From: Hyparrhenia diplandra
Lineage: Eukaryota > Streptophyta > Magnoliopsida > Poales > Poaceae
Assembly (NCBI GenBank): GCA_015847255.1
Contig: JADLZK010009295.1
Coordinates: 1-64,000 of the forward strand
DNA: 64,000 nucleotides
Direction: 5' to 3'
Made by a program: the position numbers and the translations under genes. Under the pieces are notes generated by a model. It saw only the letters and a program-made list of their open reading frames with translations, ran no database searches and was not told the DNA's origin. Shown one piece after another: positions 56,289 through 64,000 of this stretch. Each line of letters starts with the position of its first letter. The stretch's first letter is position 1.

Positions 56289-57490
56289 TGTCACGATCAG
56301 CAAAAGGTTTACTGGAAATAAGCACAAGTGGCTAAAGCATTTAGTAATTACTTAGTATTTGTTAAGCATTTTTATTTAAATAGTTTTTTTAAGGGAGAGT
56401 GGACTAGTGGGCTTGGCCCATTAGCAATTGTAAACCCCTTATATATAAGAGAGAATTTTGATGGAGAAAATTAAGAAAGAATAATTTAGGGTTAATCCCT
56501 TTGCTCTCTACCTTCCAGCCGCCGCCTCCCCCCCTCACCGTCACCACCGCTGCCACGCCGCTGCCCACGCCGAGGTGCGGCGCGCGCAAGCGCCGCCGCC
56601 GCGGCAACGCGCCCTCGTCACTCCCCTCACTGCCACCCTCCCCTCAGTCGATGCTACGAGCTGTGACAGATTGGTATCCGGAGACCAGACGATCCGATGG
56701 CCATCCCCGGGATCGACGAGTTCATGGCGAGCGTACACGCCACATTACCGACATCTGGAAGGAGATGATGGAGAAATTGTGCCGTCCCCGCAACCAGAAA
56801 AGTACGCACCACCATCCAAGCGTTCTCCTCAACCGACTTCACTAATGGACAACAACGTGTTCACCCTTCATCGCGCTACAACAACACCAACTCAACCAAT
56901 GGAGCCGGTCCAGCAGTCACTGGATCTACCCAAGCGACAATCCAACACACACAAGCTGATTTTTCCAGAATATAATGGTGAGGGAGACCCTGCTCACTGG
57001 TTATATAAATGCAATAATTTTTTTTTTTTTTGGCTCAGGAAACAAAAAAAGGATGACCAAATGCAGCTACCAGCGTTCCACCTTCACGGGAACGCCCTCA
57101 CTTGGTTCATTAGCTGGGAACAAAAACGGGGAGAATCAACATGGGCACAATTTTCGATGGCAGTGATCCGACACTTCGGCCCTTCAGTCAAAACCACCTC
57201 TGGGACCTTATCAACACACTTCAGTTGGGCGAATTGGAGCACTACACAAATAACTTCCTTGAAACACTAACTAAGGTACAAGGTCTCTCAACACCGCAAC
57301 AGGTCATGCTTTTTATATATCGGGACTAGCACCCATATTACAGATTGAGATACAATTGCAACACCCATCGGACCTGGAGGCCGTAATGGCGCAGGCCTCG
57401 CTGTGATAGAGGTACTTTGAAGGCACATTTCTCTACGTGACCCATCCACTCAGTTTTGTGAAGTGTCAGCCTTTAAATGGCCAATAATGT
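56289..57490 (+). mobile_element. LTR retrotransposon X, 5' LTR plus gag fragment, copy B
   Basis: The LTR at 56289-56668 (380 bp, TGTCAC...GTGACA) is followed by the primer site 'ttggtatccggagacc' (56671). Gag pieces read HKLIFPEYNGEGDPAHWLY (about 56960), LPAFHLHGNALTWFISWEQK (57065) and WAQFSMAVIRHFGPSV. A poly-T run (57019-57030) shifts the frame. The element ends without pol or 3' LTR near 57490, as in copy A. Confidence 0.75.
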
Positions 57491-58089
57491 AATTTTCCAA
57501 CTACATTGATCTAGTTGCCCAAGTAATAGACGTACTTTGAAGGCACATTTGACATGCAGAGTTGGGCCATATATGCATGATTTGGACGAGTGTTTGTCAC
57601 AGCACACGACCGGCCTAGCCGGCTCATGAGGGTGGGGGCACGCGCCGAGGGGCATGGCTGCCGCCGCCGCCGCCACCACCGCCGCCGTCCACGTCATCAT
57701 CGTTTCGGATTAGGATTAGGACTTTTTGTGTGCAGGAGATATTCCAATCTATAAGGAAATCTCATATTAGGAAAAGAATAAGAGTTTGCTTGAAAAAGGT
57801 ATTCAAAAATATAAGAAAACCTTCAGAGATTGCTTGAGATACAAGTCTCAGTAGGAGGGCTATGTAAACAAGGAGGATGTAATCTTTTAGGGACAAGCAA
57901 ATATAGAAATATTCCCCGCTCTTGCTCCTCCCCTAGCGCCGCCGCCCCTGCCCCGCCGCTCGCCGTGCCACCGCCCGGCCTCCAGCGCCGCCACGCCGCC
58001 CGCCTCGGCACCGCCGCCCCGTTGCCGCCGGCCCCTTGAAGGCGGCTGTGACAACCGGTATCCGGAGACCGGGACGATTCCCACCACCG

Positions 58090-58968
58090 ATGGCTTCCGG
58101 GATGCACGAGTTCTTCGTGGCTCTCAAGTGCCTCCTCGATGACAACTTCAAGAAGATCGACCGCCGCATTGACGAGATTGAAGCACGCCTTCGCCGGATG
58201 GAGAACGCCCACGCCAACTCCAAGATTCGTCTTCGCCACTTGGCTCCATGTCGATGCCCGAGGACGGCCCGACCATGGTCGCCGCCGCCTGGCTAGGGGC
58301 GCCCCCAGCGCCGCCATGGGCGCCGACGATGACACCGACCTCGCCACCCTCTAGCTGGAAGAGGGCAGCGACGTCGATCAGGGCTGCCTTCTGGTCGTCA
58401 TCGACATTGTCATGGATGACGACTCGACACCGACGCCTGCTACCTCGACGCCTCCACCAACAACCGCCCAGGAGCTAGAGGCAGCACACATGGCTCCTCT
58501 AGTGGCACCCCTACTGCAGAGCTCCCCGTCTTCTCCGCATACTCCGCCGGTGACCCTCCACAGATCGTAGTTCGCCTAGAAGTACCGACATACGGCAGCA
58601 ACGATCCAGATCTCTAGATCAGCAAGATGGAGATGCTCTTTCAGCTGTAGAAAGAGATCGACCCAGAGTTCCATGCATGGTATGCCGCTTTCCATCTGAC
58701 AGGTGTCATAGAGCTCTGGTTCAACGACCTATCTAGGAGGAGACCTTTGGTCGAGTGGGACGTCTTCACGCGCTACCTGAGGCGTGACTTCGGGCCACCC
58801 ATTGACAACAACACTACATGTGACTTGGCGCCGCCCAAGCAGGAGGGCGATCTGGACGACTACATCGACGCCTTCGAGGCCTACGCCACACGCATGGACC
58901 TCCCAAGCCCGCTACACTGCATTCACCTCTTCGTCGTCGGGTTCCGCACTCCTCACGCGAGGCACTAA
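58090..58968 (+). pseudogene. Gag of element Y, broken
   Basis: The N-terminal helix region begins MASGMHEFFVALKCLLDDNF (58090) with the heptad-like IDEIEARLRRMENAHANSK. After frame changes the capsid core reads FHAWYAAFHLTGVIELWFND (about 58665), VEWDVFTRYLRRDFGPPID (58750) and DDYIDAFEAYATRMDLPSP (58855), a Retrotrans_gag pattern. Stops near 58353, 58618 and 58650 separate the parts. Confidence 0.7.
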
Positions 58969-59344
58969 CGTGGGAGGAGCCGCGTATGATGCACGAGGTG
59001 ATCGACCTCGCAAGGCCGAGATGATGCTCAGGCCCCAGACGTGCCACCAAAGATCGCGTGGCGGCGACGTCGACAACGGCAACAACCACGTCGTCAACAT
59101 CGACACCGACATCGACCGGACGCTGGAGGCCAGGGCGCCTAGGGAGCCGCGCCTAGCCCTAGCCATGGAATCCATTGATGACAGGACCACACTTGACCTC
59201 CTCACCGAGCTATGCCAGGGAACCACGACGAACCTGGAGCTCACAATCATAGCGGGCACCATCGAGCTGTAGGCAACAGCTCCGGAGTGGACCCTCTACA
59301 GCGGCATCGCGAGGTACTTCCACCGCTACTACGTTCCGGCGGCT

Positions 59345-59641
59345 TCCACCGTGCTACAGGACCTCCTTCTAGAGCAAGGAGTCCCCCTGAATGGCCTTGC
59401 AGTGGGCTTCCACCTCCCGACGACCCCGCCAGACCAGCAGGCTTTTTCGGCGAGCATCCTACTCATTGCGGCGCACCCGAACGTCAAGTTAGATGACATC
59501 ACGGTGCTCCTCTTTGACAACAATGGCCAGGAATTCATCCATGTCGACAATGTCTCCATCGACACCGTGGACGCCAGCACCCCCCAGCTGGGGCCGATCG
59601 TGGCGACGGCTAGCGACCTCCTCTACGGCCGCCTCCTATGA
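59345..59641 (+). CDS. Unrecognised frame in the interior of element Y
   Basis: About 96 codons starting MLQDLLLEQGVPLNGLAVGF, continuing through LLIAAHPNVKLDDITVLLFD and ending ASDLLYGRLL. It is not a retroviral domain I know. Its even composition and lack of stops suggest a gene piece carried by the element, or a diverged gag/protease spacer. A second frame (59784-60098, with FSVYFGDLNFDFTFDDDASF) follows. Confidence 0.35.
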   Translation, partial: STVLQDLLLEQGVPLNGLAVGFHLPTTPPDQQAFSASILLIAAHPNVKLDDITVLLFDNNGQEFIHVDNVSIDTVDASTPQLGPIVATASDLLYGRLL

Positions 59642-60539
59642 CTCACCTCGACACCGGTTTTGTCGACCTATCATGTATTCTGCAGGCAGATACACGCCCA
59701 GGTGCATGTTCATATAGTTTACTCCATCCCTGCTCCCCCAGCCTCCAAGTAGACAATAGAGTTGACCGGCATCTGGCGCCATCATGAAGGTGGCACGCGT
59801 CGCTCGGCCAATCGTGCACCCTCCATTCAGCTACAAGTTCAGCGTCTACTTTGGCGACTTGAACTTCGACTTCACCTTTGACGACGACGCCTCCTTCGTC
59901 AATGACTTCAATGACAAGATGGGACAACTCCACCTCTGCTACGGTTCTGGCGCCACGTCCTCACCAGTTGCCATAGCCTTTGCGCCCAACTGGTGGGTTG
60001 GCCGACGCATGGACACGTCACCTCGTCCAACCGCGAGGAGATGCCACAAAGACAGACCGCCCAGCCCAGAAGGGGTCAAGGCGGGCCGACTGGCCTAGCC
60101 GGCTCATGAGAGCGGGCGCGCCGAGGGCATGGCTGCCGCCGCCGCCGCCACCACCGCCGTTGTCCACGTCATCATCGTTTCGGATTAGGATTAGGACTTT
60201 TTGTGTGCGGGGAGATATTCCAATCTATAAGGAAATCTCATATTAGGAAAAGAATATGAGTTTGCTTGTAAAAGGAATTCCAAAAATATAAGGAAACCAT
60301 TAGAGATTGCTTGAGATACAAGTGTCATAGGGGCTATATAAACAAGGAGGATGTAATCTTTTAGGGACAAGCAAATAAGGAAATATTCCCCGCTCTTGCT
60401 CCTGCCCCTAGCGCCGGCGCCACCTGCCCCCCTGCCCGTGCACCGCCGCCTGCCCCGCCGCCACCCTCCAACGCTGCCGCCACCCCCGCCTCGGCGCCGC
60501 CGCCCCACCACCGCCCGCCCCTCGAAGGTGGCTGTGACA

Positions 60540-61840
60540 ATGTTATACTTGTATTGATTGATGATCATATTTTACGGATAATTGATATAGAGATATTAAA
60601 TCAATAATATGGACACATGATAGAGATCATGGTGTTCGATTGACCCGTTTCGAGACGTGTTGGGATTGTTATGTTAATATGCACCATCTAGTGTTCTCGA
60701 TTGGTATACCTACTAGATCCTTAGACCTGAGATCACCTTTGTTCCTCATTATGTGTAATGTTGCATTTTTGTATTGCAAAATGCTACTCCGTATAATAGG
60801 AGGGTCATAAAAACATTTTTTGGATGTACCATGAAACATAGAATGGGATGTGAGCATATAAAGATGGAATTTGCCCCTCCTACATAAAAGGAGCGATATC
60901 TTTGGCCCCTCAATGTGGTTGGATTAAGAATGTACATGGTCATGCCATTGTGATTATGGTGTGACTAAAGGGTTAGTTACAAGTTGCAGTCCACTACTAG
61001 ATCGAGTGAAATGATGATGAGCTATCATAAGGGTGGCATGAATCTCGCATTGAGTTTAACTAATACTTATTGTGTGACAAAGGATTAAGATGTGTATATA
61101 TATCAAGGTTTGGCCGATATGATGGTGATGTTATTGATTAATAACATGGAAATGGTTTTTGAACATGCTTGTCTATACATGAACCAAACCGGTTACACAC
61201 CTAAGGTTGCCTAGATGGTTGACTCAAGTGCAAATGGGAGATTGTTGGTGATGTGCCCAAGAGACAATCATGGCAATTATGAATTGGATCTATAAGTGTG
61301 TTAAAACATTATAATGATCCATTAGTATATAGCATGAATGAGATTTTAATGAGGGGCATTCTTGATGTTTAAAGCCCATGAATGGAGGTAGAATGTGCAA
61401 CATCAACTAGTACCATACCGCTTGTTGATGTAGAGATAGATAGGTAGTTCTCCTTCCCTATATAAATGTACCAACACTCCATGGGAAATAGAATTTGGTC
61501 CTTCAGGCCTAAGCCTAAGCCCCTTCTCCCTCTTGGCTAGCTTTGCACTAGGTGCCCTGGTGTTCCAACTCGGCACATGTGGATATTAATTGTGGAGACA
61601 CTGTTATTGTTTGTTGCGGCATTGATTGGCGATGAACACAAGAATGGAAGACTTGTTGCATCCGTCGATTTTTGAAGACGTACACCTACTTGATCCTCAC
61701 ATGATGTGTAGGACTGGGATACTCCAACTATTTTCCCACTACACTGCGCATCTACTGGTGATGATCGATGATCGTCTACTCACATGTTATCTTGGTTGAA
61801 CATAGTAGATCCACTAGCATAGCGTACCCATTTTATTACA
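60540..61840 (+). mobile_element. 3' end of a second copia element (non-coding tail plus 3' LTR)
   Basis: 60540-61240 resembles the long region after pol in SIRE/Angela-type copia elements of grasses (for example 'ctagatccttagacctgagatcac' and 'atttgcccctcctacat'). A purine tract 'gcaaatgggagat' leads into an LTR starting TGTTGGTGATGTGCCCAAGAG at 61243, close to the BARE/Angela LTR start. The LTR probably ends TTATTACA near 61840. The 5' part of the element is missing. Element Y appears to have inserted into it. Confidence 0.6.
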
Positions 61841-62522
61841 CTTGGATCATGTAAATAATCCATAATAGGATTCATCCAATACCCTAAATTGGCCCCAAGA
61901 TCATTAGAATAAATTTGGGCATGGTTCGACTCGATTTCTTCCCATTGTATCAACCTTTCTTTGATATGAAAATTTTATCTTTTGACATCATAGCCTAATG
62001 CTTACAGAGACAACTTGTTAGCATTACTGTTTTTCATGCCTTGGAACATGCCAAATTTGGAATTCGAAAAAATAAGCAATGATGTCACGGCATTTATTGA
62101 AACTCAATAGTGACTTGTTGTATGACTAGTAACGAATCACCTAAGGCTTCAACATGTCTCGCCTCCATGAACTGGAAAATTTAAAATTAAACAAAAGAGC
62201 TTCGTATTGGGCTTGATTGTTAGTATAAAAGTGATCCAATCAACTTGATTTCTCAAAAACGTTGCTTTGTATCTAGACATAAGGACCACTAGGATAATAA
62301 TGACTATGCCAACACCTGGACCATCTTTGCATCTCTACATGTTGATCCGTTCAATAAAGCTTTCATATAACTGATTTCATTTTCTATATCAATTCTATGC
62401 TCAACAATGAAATCAGCAAGAATTTCACCTTTTAATGTTTTCACTAGGTCAAAGGCCAAAACATATGAAATCAATGTGTATACACATTTGCAGATCCTTC
62501 CACTACATGCTCGACCACCCAT
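61841..62522 (-). pseudogene. Ty3/gypsy pol fragment (RNase H region)
   Basis: The minus strand reads LKGEILADFIVEHRIDIENE (62400-62450), the end of the first gypsy RNase H, then TNNQAQYEALLF (about 62210) and MEARHVEALGDSLLVIQQVT (62110-62170), the second RNase H-like domain, then a linker with IMDYLHDPS (near 61860). Stops and gaps interrupt it. It ends against the copia LTR, so the copia probably inserted here. Confidence 0.65.
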
Positions 62523-62638
62523 ACATTAAAATTATAGCAAGAAATTTCTAGGATTGAGTGCTTGTTTAGCTCTTATTAGCCCCTCCAATGGCACTTACAT
62601 ATGCTTGTCTAAATACATAAGATATAAGAATTTTTTTA

Positions 62639-62739
62639 TCATGAAGAATTTTGCTCTGGTGTCACTAAAAAGGGTCTGAATGTCCAAATGAATTCAACAA
62701 GCACTATAACTCCGAGATTGAAAAACACCATTTGGTCGC
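62639..62739 (-). CDS. ZIFL locus C, last exon
   Basis: Homologous to exon 17 of A and B: GDQMVFF, VIVLVEFIWTFRPFLVTPEQN, then a TGA one codon earlier than in the others. The acceptor AG is at 62740-62741. The frame is open. The 101-bp exon differs from A and B at many positions, so C is an older duplicate than the A/B pair. Confidence 0.75.
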
Positions 62740-62848
62740 CTGCACGCGATGTTAAATAATTAGTGCACTGAAGTAGCTCAAGATGAGATGGTGTACAAAT
62801 CTAGGAAGTGATTTGATATTTCAACATAAGTCAAGCACATCTAACTAC

Positions 62849-62892
62849 CTGGTAAGAAGAAGGCATCTTGACGTTTTTGTGCCCATGAAAAC
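62849..62892 (-). CDS. ZIFL locus C, penultimate exon
   Basis: 44 bp, the same length as exon 16 of A and B, reading FSWAQKRQDAFFLP with consensus AG acceptor and GT donor. Intron sequence homologous to A continues to about 63285. The preceding exon (exon 15) is not found before 63557, where a CACTA element begins. It may lie beyond the window or be lost. Confidence 0.75.
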
Positions 62893-63556
62893 CTGGATTA
62901 AAATATATTTCCATGACATCAATTATAAACATTTTGACTTTCACCATATAAGAACACAATCAAAATTGTATTCTACTTGGTAAGACCAAATTTAGAGAAA
63001 CCTATGAAAAGAGGTATAAAACACTCTACACTTATAAATACCAAATAGCCAAATAAACTTATGTGGTTTTTGTATCTTGTTTTATGCTTCTAGGGTTATC
63101 GAGATGGGCATTATTACTTCCAAAGAAAGTAGGTACAGATCTTTTGCTTTGGGATAAAATCAACTTGAATACTATTCGATTAAGAAATGCGTACAAAATA
63201 TTTCTAAATGGGCATTATTAACAATGACATGTTGTGTACATATGATCTTCTCATCAAATGCAAACATAAAAATGTATGATAATGGCTACAATGTTGATGA
63301 ACATAGACATGCACACAACCATGCATCATGTTGGATCTCACTCACACATTGATAAAACAACTAGAATCCTGCATGTGAGTTCTTTCTTTTTTTTGACCAG
63401 ATGCATGTGAGTTCTTTGGAGTAGAGATGGTAGTCCATAGTAACTAAATTGTTGGTGAAGCATAGGTGGTAGTCCATAGTAACTAAATTTAGAGCAATAG
63501 AGTATAGAGAAAAAAAATGCTAAAATGGGGAAACCCGCATGTATGTAAGAAAAGGC
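62893..63556. other. Intron 15 of ZIFL C and an unassigned stretch
   Basis: Homologous to A intron 15 (9175-9600) as far as about 63285. The rest has no partner. The 24-mer 'gtagtccatagtaactaaattt' occurs twice (63430 and 63466) as a short tandem duplication. Confidence 0.55.
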
Positions 63557-64000
63557 CACTACTACACAAATGATTTTTCGTGGCGGTTTTATAAGGATTA
63601 ACCATGGTGGTTTTTGCAACCCCAAGGAGACAAGGCCATGTTAATCACCCATTTATCGTGGTGGTTATTTTGCCTACCATAGTTAATCAAGAAGAAAAAA
63701 TGAAAAGCCCATATCCAGCCCTAAATGGGCTTAGGGCCCTGGATCTAGGCCTGGTCACCGTTGCCGCCGGATCCACGAGTTTCACGCTGCATCCATGCTT
63801 GGGGCAATAGATGGAGGGTGGGGGGCCGGATCAAGGGCGGAGGCGATATATCCGGGGGTAAGGTAAGATCGGCCGCGGAGGCGGTGGATCCGGGGGGTAG
63901 GGCCGCTAGATCGCGGTTAGAGGCGATGGATCCACGACCTCCTTGGTTGTGAGGAGAGAGAGAGAAGACGGGCGCTACACCGAACTGCCACCGGAGCCGC
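63557..64000. mobile_element. CACTA transposon, left terminus, cut by the window end
   Basis: Starts CACTACTACACAAATGATTTTT, the standard CACTA terminal repeat, followed by subterminal copies of 'cgtggcggttttat', 'catggtggttttt', 'cgtggtggttatttt' and 'ccatagttaat'. A GC-rich stretch with no recognised protein extends to the window end. Confidence 0.75.

Larger units (their letters stand above)
57595..60539 (+). mobile_element. LTR retrotransposon Y, full length, gag-only (TR-GAG-like)
   Basis: LTRs at 57595-58053 and 60042-60539 (TGTCAC/TGCCAC...GTGACA) enclose 2.0 kb. Flanking pentamers gtgtt (57590-57594) and atgtt (60540-60544) are a near-exact target duplication. The primer site 'ccggtatccggagacc' is at 58055. 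There is no protease, RT, RNase H or integrase, only gag and unrecognised frames, so mobilisation would need enzymes from another element. This fits the plant TR-GAG class of non-autonomous elements. Confidence 0.85.

Noticed and set aside
1..64000. tRNA, rRNA, organellar insertions or bacterial genes
   Set aside because: No cloverleaf, rRNA core or plastid/mitochondrial gene was recognised. Primer-site matches to tRNA-Met belong to retrotransposons.

Overview
This window is plant nuclear DNA, almost certainly from a grass (Poaceae). The evidence is a 17-exon gene with GT-AG introns, dense nested LTR retrotransposons, LINE remnants, MULE, CACTA, Helitron, Tourist and Stowaway elements, and no bacterial gene organisation. 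I cannot name the species from sequence alone. All calls come from reading the sequence by eye, with no alignment program.

The central content is a head-to-tail cluster of ZIFL genes (Zinc-Induced Facilitator-Like, a major facilitator superfamily subfamily), all on the minus strand. Four loci are visible. Locus A (8915-20690) has all 17 exons recognisable but carries frameshifts and a damaged splice donor. Locus D (24927-25065) is only a stump of exon 1 with its promoter, fused to a retrotransposon gag. Locus B (37930-53120) can be assembled into 17 exons totalling 1461 nt, which is an open frame of 486 codons plus stop. Locus C (62639-62892) shows only its last two exons; its 5' part lies outside the window or is lost. 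In plants, ZIFL proteins move zinc/iron chelators such as nicotianamine and, in grasses, mugineic-acid phytosiderophores.

The window is largely one segmental duplication. About 6244-24920 corresponds to about 29970-58250 and includes a LINE 3' fragment, the ZIFL gene, its promoter and two gag-only LTR elements (X and Y). Insertions found in one copy only post-date the duplication. In the B unit these are a Ty1/copia element (30736-36265) with a MULE in its 5' LTR, a Tourist MITE, a 198-bp MITE, a TRIM element that amplified with its flanks inside intron 13, a solo LTR and a probable Helitron. In the A unit these are a MITE in the TATA box and a composite of MULE-type MITEs upstream.

Layout: 1-5915 degenerate Ty3/gypsy element with chromodomain (minus). 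6110-8060 LINE fragment. 8915-20690 ZIFL pseudogene A with promoter region to about 22.9 kb. 23.0-24.9 kb elements X and Y. 24.9-26.4 kb ZIFL D remnant. 26.4-29.97 kb GC-rich repeats, a pyrimidine tract and a minisatellite. 29.97-37.06 kb LINE fragment split by the copia element. 37.9-53.1 kb ZIFL gene B with promoter to about 56.1 kb. 56.3-60.5 kb elements X and Y (Y complete). 60.5-62.5 kb copia end and gypsy pol fragment. 62.6-62.9 kb ZIFL C 3' end. 63.56 kb to the end, one terminus of a CACTA element.
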